NCBI RefSeq assembly: GCF_028858725.1
Contig: NC_084759.1
Location: forward strand, 88,217,389-88,281,388
Origin: Colius striatus
Taxonomy: Eukaryota > Chordata > Aves > Coliiformes > Coliidae
Length of the DNA stretch: 64,000 nt
Direction: 5' to 3'
A program made the translations under genes and the position numbers. The notes beneath the pieces are model-generated. The model had not been told where the DNA came from. It made no database searches and was given only the letters and a program-made list of their open reading frames with translations. Of the stretch, positions 39,306 through 53,000 are shown piece by piece (position 1 is the first letter of the stretch; the number at the start of each line of letters is the position of its first letter).

Positions 39306-42300
39306 AGGCAGTTTGGGAGAGGATACACCTGTATGTTGAGAATAGCTTGAGAATTTTTTTTTTTTTTAAACTGTTCTTTTTTCAGTAGTATAAAAATATC
39401 AGAATATAGTGACTGAATAACCTTGAAAATGAGGAAGAAGCTAGTTTATATTTGCATGCTATGTTTAATTTTCTTTACTGAGGCATGCTGTATTGTTAAA
39501 ATTAGATCCAGATGGAATGATTTTTCCATTTCCATGGAATCTTCCAACTTTAAAATTAGGGATTTTTTCCTCCATACCAATTCAGAGCGTATAATTAAAA
39601 TAGTGATGTCGTTCATGTAACATGAACTCTGGGTTGTTTGGTAACTTCAGACTATTTGTTGTATTTCTCCTTTCATTAAAAACTACATTGAAACAGCTTT
39701 CATTTCTAAATCCAGTTCTCCAAATACACATAAATATACAATATATATACATTTTTAAAGAATGCCCAAGACTGACATTACGACGATTCTGAACCACGTT
39801 TCACAATGCCCCCACCTTACAAATGCTTTTTGAAGTATCAGCATTTTCTAACAGCCACAAAACAGTTTTGTTGAAGAGTTCCTTTGTCATTTCCCATCAG
39901 TGTATGACACCATTTCTTTGTTGCAGCTTGACTCAAAATTTGTGCCAGGTGTCACCAGTTCAACCTTCAATGCTCTAGGTTCAGGTCTCATGTGTGGTTG
40001 CCATCTGACAATAAAAAGGTAGGGGTAAGCTGCTTAACTCCAGCGAACAGCAGGGGCACCTAGGCTGCCAACAGTCTTGCCTTGCTATTTACTGTATTGT
40101 TTTGTGTGTTCGTTTCTTTGTGAACCAATTTACAGGAGTACAGCCTCAGCAGCCTAGGTGTTGATTTGCAGCACCATCCTGCTCTCAGAAATGCTGTAGA
40201 GAAAATGTCTATTGGATTTTTGGAGAACAAAAGCGGAGCTTTAGACTCCATGTTCATTTGTCTCCTTTTGTGAGCTATACATGGCCGATTTTGCAGAGGC
40301 CTTCACTCGAGTTACAGGCATCTTGATCTGTGCTCTTGCAAAACGCTTTTTCCAAGCATAGAGGGGATAGCTGAGACAGTATTTCCAAAGCATCCTGGCC
40401 CTAAGGGTACTTTCACTGCTGTTTTCTTGAAAGTTTCCTGCTGATGCTAAATGGGATGAAAGTTAGTTCAGCAGCGCTCACCTCTTCCGATTTGGTCTAC
40501 CCTTTGGGCAGCTGAGGATAGTCTTTCCTTCTTTGTGGGGCTTAGTTGAAGGACAGGTCTTTTTGAAGGCAGCATGTGGTTAGTAGCAGCATCGTTAATT
40601 GCTACTGTAAATAAGGGGCCTAGTACCAGTTGGAGGGAACTATATTTTACTGACTGAAAACTGGCCAACTCAGCCTTGCTGCGGGAAGCTGTGGCCTAGG
40701 CTTTGCCCTCTGACTTCAACAGCAAAGCAGGATCAAAGCTTTGGATCTTCCCTGCTTTAAAGGCACAGGAAGAATGTAACAGATCAGAGTTGTGGGGGAG
40801 GTAGGAGAGGGCTGGGAATGGTAGAGACGCTGGCTTGTGGGGGAGGTAGGAGAGGTGACAGCTGTGTATGTTGGCGCTAGAGCAAGCTGGCTGCTGACGC
40901 TTGCGGGCTGGCAGCAGGATGTGCTTGATCAGCTTTGTGGGTAGAGAAAACGTCCTGGATTAGTTAGTACTGGCAAGAGCTGAAGTGAGAAAAATACTGT
41001 GAAACTGAAGCAGTGGATGTGAATCTTTCCTGGGCTTTCCATGCAGGGCTTCCCAGAGTGTCCCCTGCTCACAAGCTACATACCACATTTTTCCTTAGAA
41101 CATCTTTGTATGTCACTGAATTAGTCTTCTCTCACTACTGAAATGTCTTGGTTTCCTTCCCAATGTGGGGATTATTTCGCTGTTAACTCATGGATGGCCA
41201 ATGTTACCCTTCGTTCCTGTTGTCCCTCTCGAACAGTCAGAGTTGTGTTCCTTCACACTGGGAGGTGCGGGAGGGCACGTGGCTGTGGGGTGACACTTCC
41301 ACACAGCTTGATTTAACCTGTGGTGCTGCCATCAGAAATAGGCCTGCAGCAGGTTGTGCTTTTCTCTTTTTCCTGTCAGAAAGTTCCTACCATGTTACTC
41401 TTCTGCTGGGATCACTGAATGGTCCTTGAAATGCTGGCATGGAACAGCACTGGGCATGGGAGAGCAAGCAAAGCGGCAGCTAAAGTGAAGGTGTTGATTG
41501 CTGTTCTTCTTGTACATTGTGTCACTGGTGACCTTCAGAGCACATTTTCAAATATGTTAGGCAACTTCCTCTGGGATAATATTAAAAGAGCAGGCAGGAG
41601 GGAAAAATGCCCTTTTTTTTGTTTTGTTTTTGTTCCAGATCAAACTGGAAAAGAAGCAAATAGGGACTAAGGAAGTAGTGATTTCAGTGCAGTAGAGAAG
41701 GCTGCCAGGCTTAGCAGGCTGATTGTTGATTGGCAAGAGCCATTAAGAGTGGAGTACATTAGTGTCCGAACATTTCCATGCCATGTCACTTCCAGTCTCC
41801 GCAGCTCAACTGGCACAGGATGGAGGGAGGTTCATGTTGTGAAGTGCCAGTAAACCAGGCTAGAGAAGAGCCAGGCTTACTGTGGCTGGCTTAAATAATG
41901 TACAACTACTGTCCTTTAGTGGGAAATGCTAAAAATCCTAGAGTCAGTGTTCAAGCCCCTTTCATATGATGAGAAATTATTTCAATTTCTAACCCAGTGT
42001 ATCCAATAGCAAGATTAATATATGCTCTGAGTTCTAACATTAATCTTTAATTTAGCTCAATGCCTCTTTGTCTAGTTGAGAGAGCTCAGTATCTCCTGAC
42101 TGTGCTGTTTTGATCAAAGATGATGTTCTTCAAGAGCTGTAAGCTCCCTGCCCCGCAATCTGATGTAGCAGTCCTAGATACAGACCTCTACTTATTTGCA
42201 TGAACAAAGCCTGTTAGTAAAGATACCTGCTGTAAGCAGCCCTTCTTCCTTTTAAAGTCAGGGCATGTGTGTGGGAGGATTGGGAACCATTTACCCACAC

Positions 42301-42755
42301 TCCCTTTTAGGCAGTCAGCTCCCATGTGCAGTCTGGTCCCTTGGGCAGCATCTGCTGCCAGTCCCATGGAAGCTCCTCTGCATCTGCAGAGCCTTCATGT
42401 CGGGGCTGCAGACAACACTTGGGTATTTCTGTTCAGCCCAGTGTTCGGAGAGCTGAGTCTGTTCCATCTTGACGACTTGGAGATGGGAGACTGCTTATAC
42501 CCTGAGTTTTTGAAGTGGGCACCTAAACAGTGTGGGAGTTTTTAACTGTTAATAAACCAGTTTGCCTTGGACGAGGATTATTCAAATATAACCTTTCACT
42601 CTTCTGTTCCAGCATTTGTGTTTTGGTATATAGTTGTGTGTCATGTATATTATGGCTGCTCATGTATTCCTATGTATTTTAATGGATTGAAACAAATTCA
42701 GAGGAAATCTGAGGCCTCCAAGCACACAGGGGTGTGAGACACAGGACTGCACAGG
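39306..42755. other. Intergenic DNA between CR1 copies
   Basis: No supported gene. It holds a T run (about 39353-39368) and a 20-bp direct repeat with period 45 (40791-40855). Remaining sequence is unremarkable. Confidence 0.6.
40791..40855 (+). repeat. 20-bp direct repeat, period 45
   Basis: TGTGGGGGAGGTAGGAGAGG occurs at 40791-40810 and again at 40836-40855 with no mismatch. The 25 bases between them are unrelated. Probably a small duplication or a simple purine-rich coincidence. Confidence 0.8.
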
Positions 42756-42803
42756 TCATAGAATCATAGAATCATTTTGGTTGGAAAAGACCTTTAAGGT
42801 CCC
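42756..42803 (-). mobile_element. CR1 3' end fragment (minus strand)
   Basis: CATAGAATCATAGAATCA followed by TTTTGGTTGGAAAAGACCTTTAAGG is the reverse complement of a CR1 3' terminus with two tail units. Only about 50 bases are recognisable, so this is a very short or decayed insertion. Confidence 0.8.
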
Positions 42804-45800
42804 AGGCTCCAAACTCTATATGGTTCACCATCTTGTCTTGTTCCCAGGTATTTTCATTTGAACAACAACAGGATTGCTGTCTTAACTCCTTCTGAACCAT
42901 TTTTATACCTGGTTCCACCTTGTCAGTTGTGGGATATGCCTCCTTTCCATTATTTCTTTCCTTTAACCAAATGGGATCGTCCCTCCCGGGGATGTCATGA
43001 TCTGGCAGTGCATGTGTCAATCACCTCTAGTAATGGACTTGTGGGATAACAGGAGACCCGTGCAGGAACACAGATCCCATCTGTGATGTCCTATAGTCTT
43101 TTGTTCCATGTTTGTTTAGCATCTAATGGAGTAGCATCTTACCTGAATTACTGTGCAAATACATAGGATTACTTGTGAGAGTGGGGAGGATTAGCTTCAT
43201 AATTGATACAGATCTATGCTAACAAGAACTTCTTAGGGAGGAGGCTTCACAGAACCTTTTTAGGTCTGCTTTTCCTCTGATCTACCCAAAATACCTCTGG
43301 TGGCCTTTGAGACTGTGGCTGTCAAACTGCAGTCTGAGATGCTACAGGCCTCACATGATGAAATTTCTGTCTGAGGTGAATAAAATGCAGTGTTGTATGT
43401 CTCTGCTTTAATAATTTCAGAGATTAGCTAAATCTGTGTTTTAAACTTCCTCCACAAAACAGACTGCAGCTGTGACAGTCCTGGGGTCTGTATCCTCTTG
43501 CTCCAAGCTGCAGTTCCAAAATAGAAAGTCTTTTTCCCAGATGGACTGTGTCCCGAGATGATCTCTTGGTTTGTGAATGTGTTCTGACTTGGCAAAACCC
43601 CAGTTATTTAAAATATTCAGTGTGACAGCTGTGAAACTGTGCACACCATGGTCTGGTGACTGACCAAAGGAGTAAAAAGTGCTCTCTGCAGAATGACAGA
43701 GTCCACGTTGGCATGGGTTCTGACAGCTCCAGCCTCACTAGTTTGTGAACACATCACACTTTGTCTTTCCTAGTTGAGAGATGGTCGAGCAGCTTTTGCT
43801 GTGAGTTAAATAAGCAGGAGATACAAGGCAAAAAGCAAAGGTCATCACATCCATCAGCAGCCTGGGAATGTATTGGTGTGTGCATTGCAGCCTTCTATGT
43901 ACAAGGCTAAAATAGGATACATCGATGTGTAGCTTTAAAGGGTCAGAGGGCTCCAATGACCTTCCTAGGCTATAAACTTCAGATTTGATCACAGTGTTTG
44001 GGCTGCAAAGGTTTGTTAGCAGTTTGCTGTGCAGGCCATTTGTATAAATCTCAGTGTAAGACACTCCTTTTAGTGGAAAAGAAAGGCTAGCACTTACCAC
44101 AAGCCCCAGGATAATGCATTTATGACAAGTTAGATGAATAACGGTATTTGGAGGAAATTTCTGTGAACTTCTTGGTGGTTACTGTAGACGGTACTGCACT
44201 CTAGAATTACCTGTCTTGTTTGTCCAAGTGGAAGTGACTGCCATGCCCCTATTTTAAGCTCATATACAGTGCTATAGATACTATGTTAGGATGGTTGGAT
44301 ATTAACAGGGCCCATTCTCTTCTTCAGAGATGCTTACCTGCAACTTTGACTTATCCTTTCACTGATAGTCCCAGGTGAAAGCATTGAGTTTTCCACGCTT
44401 ATCAGAGGAATAAAGTTGGCAAGAGAGTCAAAACCCCAGTCATTTCTTTTCAGCTAGCTTATGATAAATAAAAGAACTCTGAAGTGTTCCTTTTCCTCCC
44501 CAAATGGGAGAAGTCAGATAGACTATTTCCTGCCTTTCCTCTCTGAAGAATATGATGTGGGAGGTCTCAGAAGAATAAAAATACTTTTCCTGAATTAAAA
44601 AAAACCCCAAAGTCTTTGATAGACACATATTCACCAGCTTTAATAGAGACATATTTGCTTCTCAAACATTTGTGTTATGTTGGATTTAATGATGCAGGAG
44701 TTTTAAAGGGGCTGAATAAATCACTTCTTTTGCTTTTCATCAAGTGACATGCTGGTGATATAGTTTCCCTGACAGATCTGGTAGACCTTTCAGGAAAAAC
44801 AGGATTAAAAACCAGACTGAATTTACTGTGTTTAAAAACCAGCAGTGGAAAAACATGCCTCAGATACGTAATTGTTACTGTTTAACACAGGAATGTCAAA
44901 TGTGCATGAGGTCTCTTCTGCTCTTGGAAACCTCAGTTATATTCGGTAAATAGATTCAGTTACTAGTGGTAACTTGGAAGGTGCTGAAGTGTGGGGAAGA
45001 GGAGGAGGGGAGGAGGGGAATCGCTAAGCAGAAGGCTGCCTGGTGGGGTGTGTGTGTGTCTGTGTGTGTGTTCTTTCTGATTTATGAATCCTACACTCTG
45101 AGTGTGTCTTTACTTTGCTGTGTTAATGTCTTCAGTACCCAGGAATGTGTGCATATCTTAATCAGTCACCCATGTATCATCTGTTGTCAGTCATCAGGCA
45201 GCCACAATGTGCACACATACTGCTGCGTTCTCACCTGCTTGTAGAGACTTTTGCTTTGCAAAATGTAAAGCCAGGGGTATGTCACTGCATCTTCCAAACT
45301 GGACCCTGAAGAGAGCTTTTAGTAACTAGTAGGGATGCAAGTAGCTCTTAACTTGCTCATCTCATCTCATGCATAGATGCTGTCCAGCCAGGGAGAGGGA
45401 AAATCAACAGTGACAAAAATAAACCAAACAATATGCTTTTGTGCACTGCAAATGCATTACATCTTGTTTCTTCCATACAACTTCTCTTATGCAACTCCTC
45501 CCACTCTATTAATAAAATGTCCTTAAGCTTTCAAAGCGGAAAGCTCAGCAGTTGCTGATGCAAAATGACAGCAGCAGAGCGATGATGATTTACACCACCC
45601 ACAGGTCAAGTCTGAAGGCTTTATTTACATGCTGCAAGACTGTTTGCACAAGGCTTTGCCCAGTGTGGTGCACAGGAAATCTGACAGTGAAACAATTTAG
45701 TTGTGTTATGAAATTAAGCTTTTCTAAAGAGCAGAGACATTAAGTGCTCTTTGTGTGCTGCTGTATTACATTCATAAAACCCCCAAGCTTGGCTCTAATG

Positions 45801-48800
45801 GGCTGTAAATGAATTGGTGGAAAATACATCAAAATAAAACTACAGACAGCCTGGGAGAATGCCTTGCAGGTTCTTCATAAAGACTTCATACCAATTAGCA
45901 AGGCTAGTCCCAGAGAGCACTTAACAGGCTTTGTGCTAGACCTTGCAGATGCTGGGACAGGACTTTGTTTTTCGAAGCACCAGTATTTACCCTGACCAGG
46001 GGCTTGAGTGATAGGAAGAGCAAAATTTGCAGTTGAGAGCACTGTAGAAGGGAAGATAAACAAAATCGCTACTACCAAGAAAGTGGGAAGTCGGAGCTGC
46101 GTGGGCTGAGTTCTGTCCTTACTTGGCATCGGGGAGTTATGTGATTTTATTCTATGACTCAGAGTTGTTTTTACAGCATTTGCGTCACCCAGAAAAGTTG
46201 AATCTGCATAAGACTCAGCATGTTCCAGGAGAGAATATTTTGTTCTGTAATGTGAACTCACTAACAGGCACTGACAGCTTTCATGTTTTGCTTTTTAATT
46301 ATTATTGTCATTCAGGCATTAACTGCAAGATGTCTCAAAGCTATCAGGTTGTGTTACCACAGCAAGTATGTGCAGTATCAAGGAATACCCTAACGCTTGC
46401 AGAATCATTTCACAGATTGGCAACAGTGAGTCTCATTTCTTGAGAGAGCCGTAAGATTTCAGTCTGCCTCTTTCAACCTCTATTCCCATTTGGAAAAACA
46501 CAGCCTGTGCATGAAGTAGATAATGCAACTGCCCCCCTCAGTTCCAGACAGATCTGACTGTATTTCACTTGCAGAGCATCGCCCATTGTGGGTGCCACAC
46601 ATTAGTCACTGCCCTGAAGTGCAAATGCTTGTGTTTTTCCATCCAGGAGGGTTGTTGGAGGCTTTGGCACATGATGCTGTAAGGAGAGAGCAGAACAGCA
46701 AGTAGATAAGCTCGGGTATTGGTTGGAAGATGCAGCAAATCCAAGCAAATGTAGGTCTTTGGAGGCTGGATTGTGAATGCTGCAGCCCCGTGATACAAAG
46801 TGCTGATCCAATATCGGCTCGCTCTGCTTGTTCAGACATGTTCAAGTGCTTCTGAGAAGTTATTTTTATGCTGGCAGGCTTTATGAGAGATCAGGTGGTG
46901 TCTGCCTATGTGGCTCTGTGTTTTCTACAAGGCTGGAGATCATTTCGCTTCCTGCAGCTGGCACAGAGCTGTTGTAAAAGCATGATGCTGACATAAACAC
47001 CACTCTGGCTAATTGGACAGAAATGAGGTTGCGTGCCTGCACCCAGCCTGGAGCATGTCACTGGGCCCATGTGCTTTGGGTTTTATTAGTGACTGTGGAA
47101 GAGCCTCAACCTTACATCTGTGGGTCATGACCGAGTAACAGTTCAGGCGTAATGGAAGAAAAGTGTTTTTTTTTCTCTTTTTCTCATATGTGTCCAAGGG
47201 AGGGACGGTCACCTTTTACCCTCCCCTCTTTACTGGAGAGTGCTGGCACCAGACTTTGGCTCTAGTTCACTGCATTGCTTCTTTGGCAGAGAGCTCAGGC
47301 AGGAGGCTGCATCATGACCCTGCAAGCCATTTATGTAAAGGAAATTTCCTTCTCCCTCACCTACTACATTTCTATTTATTTATCTATTTTTTTTAGGTGG
47401 CATTTTGCCAGTGGTCTACTTTTGGCTTTTGTTTTTCATCAGCTCAAGTTTTGTCAAGAAGAAACTCAGCTGGGTCTGAATAAGATGCAGTAACACCAGG
47501 CTGCAGCCTGAGAGGGGGAGGCACTATCTTAATCTGCTCTCTGTCTCTCCTCTTTCTGTCCAGAGGAGAAGAAAATGAAGCTGATGCACTTGTCAGTGAG
47601 CTCATTTAATGAATCCCATCAGAACTGGTCATTCTGCAAATTCTTGGTGATTTAATTCCCTCATTTAATTCATTTCCCCTAGAAATGATTAGCTCACATT
47701 AGAAATGAATTACCTGTTAATTTTCCATTTGATAATTACTGTTCTCCCAGGCCCTGCTTAACGTCTCTTGCCTTACGTCAGAATTGTTCAAAAGCAGATA
47801 CTTAAGCCTTTTGATTTTTTTCTGTTACTCTTGCCAAGTCCTGTTTCAAGTTTGGGAAGACAAGCTGCCTTCTAGTCAAAGCTGGGGTCTCATAAGCTCA
47901 GAGGCCTCCCCCTCTGATTCCCTCCCCATCACTGCTGTGGACTCCCCATGTTCCTGGGAGATAAAAAAAACCCCCAGCACCCCAAATGTAATTACAGTGC
48001 AAAACTTTGACCTTTGCAGGTTCTACTCTGCTGGAGTCCAAGCTCTCTGGGCCTTGTATTTGTTATCTGCCCTAGTGCTGGTCAGGCATAAGGCCAAGGG
48101 CAGAGTGTCCTCGAGAGGAGCTGCAGCAGCATGGGCTGCCAGCAAGTGCTTTCACTGTGGATGGGGGAATTTTCTTGGGGTCTTATCTCAGCTCCGATGG
48201 CTGCTTCTACATTTTGTCTATGGATTGTTTCAATGCAAAATGCAGAAGCTTTCCAGGAAACAGAAGACAATACTTCCCCTCTGGCACCCACTCCCCACTC
48301 CCACACCCCGGATATGTTTGCAAATCCCAGTCTCCTCTTTCGGTATGTTTCTGCCAGACAGAAGCTTTGCTGGCATTATTTATTAATTTTGCTGCACAGT
48401 GTCATGGTTTGGACAGGAGGGGGGGATAGTCCCCTTTTGATCTGTGCCGGCACATCGCTTCTGCTGATGGGGTGCTTTACAGGAGATGGTGGTGTGGGGC
48501 TGCTGTTTGTCAGGCAGGCATTCAAAAACCTGCTGTCTGTAGGTGCCTTGGGTGATGTTGCTTTTGTTAAGCACTACTGAGGAGCAGTTTGTCCCCATGT
48601 ACTCCTGAGGGAGTGGTGGCAAATGCTTTCAGAGATGGAGGCACTTGCCCAGAGCCTGCCCTCCATGTCAGTGGCTGTGGGGCTGAGCTCTACACATGAG
48701 GTAAGGCAGAGGAGTGCAAGTTCTGTGAGTAATGCCCCAGCGACACCCAACGGGGTGTATTTGGGTTGTCCTGGTTGGTCATGCGCAGATTTAGATTTCC

Positions 48801-49437
48801 CTCAGTTTCTGCCTAAGCCTCAAGTCTCCCAATACTCTACGGTTCCTTAGTGAATCAAACATTCAGGCCCAGAGCCTCTGTGCCACTGACATCCATTTAG
48901 GATCCGTTTTAGGTCTCTGAAGTGTGAATGTGTCCCCTGCCAGCAGGATAATGATGGCAAGCTCAGAAAGTATAGCCAAACACAATTTCATTTTTACATA
49001 ACAATGATATGATTGGAAATGGAAGTATATTTTATATATAGCCTGAATCAGGATAAAAATATAGGTCTTCTATTTTAGTAGGCAATGGGTTAGAGACACA
49101 TTTACTACACGACATTAGTACTGTAGCTGCTACTTATTATTAATTGAATTAACAGTTTAAAGCTAGCTTAATGATTACTTATTTCATGGAGAATGATGCT
49201 ACTTACCCATATCAGTGACAGCAAGTGATTCTTGCAGCTCCAGAGGGTATCCCCTCTCAAGGGGGAGATTTCCAGACACACTCCAAAGAAGAGTATGTAG
49301 GAATCCTGTACCCCACAGAAATGGGACTGGGCTTTTACAGCATAAAGTGATTGACTGTCAGTCATCTGTTGCTAAATTTACAACTCTGCAGAACTGGCAG
49401 AAAAATCTGGTTTCTAGCAACAATGTTATCTCAGAAA
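42804..49437. other. Intergenic DNA, possible non-coding elements
   Basis: No supported gene. It contains a short TG-rich microsatellite (45049-45071), and two AT-rich stretches (about 45470-45870 and 47580-47760) dense in homeodomain-like cores that could be conserved non-coding elements. Poly-T tracts occur around 47165-47180 and 47385-47395. Confidence 0.55.
45049..45071 (+). repeat. Short (TG)n microsatellite
   Basis: About 11 TG units interrupted once by a C. Nothing else noteworthy. Confidence 0.85.
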
Positions 49438-50017
49438 TGCCCTGGTGAGGCTTCGTCTGGAGTCCTGTGTCCAGTTCTGGGCTCGCCAGCTCAAGAGGGA
49501 CAGAGAACTTCTAGAGAGAGTCCAGTGCAGGGCCACCAAGATGATCAGGGGACGGGAGCATCTTCCTTATGAGGAAAGGCTGAGAGTCATGGGGCTGTTT
49601 AGTCTGGAGGAGACTGAGGGGGGGCTTCATTAACACTTACAATATTTGAAAGGTGAATGTCAAGAAGATAGGGCAGCACTTTTTTTATGTCATGTCCAGT
49701 GATAGGACAAGGGATACTGGACAAAAGCTGGAACACAAAAAGTTCTACTTAAGGAAAAACTATTTTACTGTTCAGGTGAGAGAGCCCTGGCACAGGCTGC
49801 CCAGGGAGGGTGTGGAGTCTCCTCTGTAGGTTTTCAAAACTCACCTGGACGCGTTCCTGTGTGACCTGATCTAGGTGGACCTGTTTCTGAAGGGGGTTGA
49901 TCTAGATGATCTTTATAGATCACTTCCAACCCCCACCATTCTATGATTCTATGATTCTATGATTCTATGATTCTATGATTCTATGATTCTATGATTCTAT
50001 GATTCTATGATTCTATG
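49438..50017 (+). mobile_element. CR1 LINE, 5'-truncated (plus strand)
   Basis: Starts within the C-terminal part of the CR1 polyprotein ([20 protein letters not shown], then [15 protein letters not shown] and [15 protein letters not shown]), continues through the 3' UTR, and ends in ten exact copies of the 8-bp tail unit. About 580 bases long; the frame closes at GGLH, so it is inactive. It is truncated at almost the same internal point as the minus-strand copy at 38756-39305. Confidence 0.93.
49938..50017 (+). repeat. Ten perfect tandem copies of ATTCTATG
   Basis: The CR1 tail unit is repeated exactly ten times (80 bases) with no substitution, then TCT. CR1 insertions usually carry only two to a few units, so this tail has expanded, either at insertion or as a microsatellite afterwards. 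Confidence 0.97.
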
Positions 50018-53000
50018 TCTGCTTCACAGCCCACTAGTTCAGGAATTTTCTTACCACCCTAGCTGTTGGAGACAGCTGAGTTATGCTGATCTGTAATGGC
50101 CTTCACCACTAAAAACCCTCATGGCTTTTGTCTTGTATCTTTTCAGTAGGCAGAGTGCCCTGCTACAGGACAGAGCCATCTAAATAGGGATGCTACTGCG
50201 TGGCACAGCCCCAAAGCTGTGTATGTGTGAGTCAGATAAGGTGTGTTGGTCTTTGTGGTCACAAGCTGTCCTCACTGTACCATGTAACTGTCCTGGATGC
50301 CCATCCCATTCTCCTGCTGATTCTGCTTGTTGTGAAGAGCATCCATGTGTGCTCCTTCTCTTTTCCACACACTGCAACAATGCTGTAGCCTTTCAGTTGC
50401 AGACCCTCAGGTAACACTCAGCCAGCTAATAGGGCTAGCAGGGTCCCTAAGGCTGATGAGATGCTCTATCAAAGGCACCTACTAAGCATCTACTCAAAAT
50501 AACAGAACGAGGGTGTCCTGGCTTGGTGCTTTCATTCATCACTTCCGTAGCCTGCTCTTTGTTTTGTGAGTTTTAGATTGCACCACTAAACATCACAACT
50601 ACAGCCCCAGGCAGTGAAGTTTCCCTATCTTGTTTCCTATCTCACATGGGTGAGTCCATTGCTCTGGTAGTGTGGAGAGAGAGATGGTGTACAAACTGTC
50701 ACTGAGCACACCTGAGTGGCTGCTGTGAATGCTCAGTGGGCTCTAGGAGGGAGAGGATGTGTCTTGGATGCCCTGAAGGTGCTGCTGAGTACTAGGGGAT
50801 GGCCAGGCACGCTGCCTCTGCCCTATCCCACAACCTTACATGCCAAATGTGTCCTCCCAGCACAAGCTGATAAGTTTCAGAGGAGAAAGTGCTGTCTGAA
50901 TCAAAGGATGTATAACCATAGTGAGAAATTCTGGGTAGAAGTCAGGTTTTTTGAGGCATCACACAGAGCCCTGGTGTTCTTTGTCTTTAATGCTGAACAT
51001 CTAGCCCTCCTTTGCATTTCCTACAGCTCAGCTTGATCAAGGTGCTTCTGCAGCATCTCCCTCCCTCCGCCTCACATTCATGGCCTTTACCTCCTCCTTT
51101 CATTTCTGTTTCCCACCACACAGGGAGAGCAGATGTTCTCTGCTCTCTGTTATAACTCAAACCGGGCATGGTAGCTCCAACAACGTGTTGCAGCACACTT
51201 GTTGCTAAAGAGCAGCTGTTATAGCACAGCTTTTCTGACAAGAGAAAAGGATGTTTTGCACACCCGTTTGCAGGCTCCTGTGAACATGATGCAACCTGCA
51301 CAGCATCCCTAGATGGAACCTAGAAACAGTTGAGGGATTTGCAGACTGCAGCTTTGCAAAGCTTCCTCGTTATGTTGCCAGTCGCTGGGTTTGGGACCCA
51401 GCACTGATCCTATCCTAGCGTTCACCCTGCTGCAGAGGAGCTATTTCCTCCATCACTGACAAGTTGATGTCTCAGAAAAAGCTGCTGCACTCCCTCCTGC
51501 AGGTATCATGGTCTCCTGCAGCTGGCAGGAAACAAAGGCCTTTTGTGTGTGCTGTATTTCTGCCACCCATAAATACACCCCAGTGTGGGAGAGTTGCTGT
51601 GTTTGCCCATAACGTGGCTACAGGGGCTTTTTTGGTGACACACAGGGTTGGCACGGAGGAGGAGGAAGTGTCAGCAGCCCGTGAAATCACAGGCAAGCTG
51701 AACATGTGGGCATAAATGTGTGCTTATTCCCCTCCCACCCCCAGGCCTTGCTAGCTTTAATCATCTTAGACCTGTGCAGAAACTCTACATACATCAGGTG
51801 GCAGATGCTTGAGTAGCTGCTTTCCTGTAGCTGGAGCATCTCACTCCCTTGCAGACCAATTGGATCGAGGCTTAGAGAATGCACTACAGCAAACAGCTGT
51901 TGTGGCAGGCAGATCCTGACCCCATTGCCTGTTCCCTCTCCCTGGAGTGATGCTCCATGTCTTATCTGAGTTTGATGCACTGCATGTTTGGCTCCCAGAG
52001 TTTCTTTGCCCTGTACCCATGACCCACGCTATCTCAGTGGTCCAACATGTGCTGTTCAGGTGCGCTGACCATGTGGGGAAGATTTTCTCATCCAGATGCA
52101 GGAAGGAGCACTGGAAACTTTCGTATGCCCCTTTGATATGAGAGGCTGTGGGTGAAAGATGTGGACTGTAGCATTGTCTGGAAGGAGGACCTGGACATAA
52201 TGAACAATTTGTAGCAAATTCTCTTGCTGTGTTTTCAGCCCAGTTCTTCAACTGTTTTAAGCTTCATTATGCACTTGAATTCCTTGCCATTACATGCTCA
52301 GGAAGGCATGCTAAGTTCATTTAACAAATCTTGCAGATCATCAGTAAGTGCATACTGCTCTAACCTCCTGTTTAACGTGCTTGGTTATTATGTTCTTCAA
52401 GTTTTATTCCTGATTTGATGACTGGCTCCTTTCCTATCTGCCAGCATCTTTGACCGACAACAGAATTATCTTCTTAGATCTTTTACCAGGCAATTACAGC
52501 TGCTTGATGTGATGGAGTGCTCCTTTTTACTTGGCCTTCAGAAGGCCAAGTGGCAGAAACCATGATGAGTAGGGCAAAAATCATGGTACAGCACAGTTGT
52601 AGCCTCCCCAGAGCCTTTGATCTAAGAATCCCAGGGCTTCTAGTGAATTCTCACTGAGTATCTGACCTGGCTACAGAGCAGGCTCCTGACAGAAGCAGTG
52701 CCCGAGTTAAGCAGAGACAGTGATGAACCTGCCCTGAATGCTGATGGTTTACAGTGGAGAGAAGGTGGCACTGATCCTGTCAGGTAGGTGGGAAAAATTA
52801 ATCACCAGGAGGTAAATAAACTCTCTGTCGAGGCCCTGGGAGGGCTGTTGACTTTGATAATGTATTGTCTGGTGTGCATTTAGTGCAGGTAAGCTTGTTT
52901 GAAAAGTCATTTGTAGCGCTGTGTTTTAAGTTCATTGTGCATTGCCCAAACATAGCTGTGGAGGCAGCTTTATTAAGATTAATGGACTCACTAGCCACCA

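Noticed and set aside
48398-48480. TGTCATGGTTTGGACAGGAG resembling the start of an avian ERVK LTR
   Set aside because: The following sequence lacks LTR features such as a poly(A) signal or known modules; the match is limited to a dozen bases.
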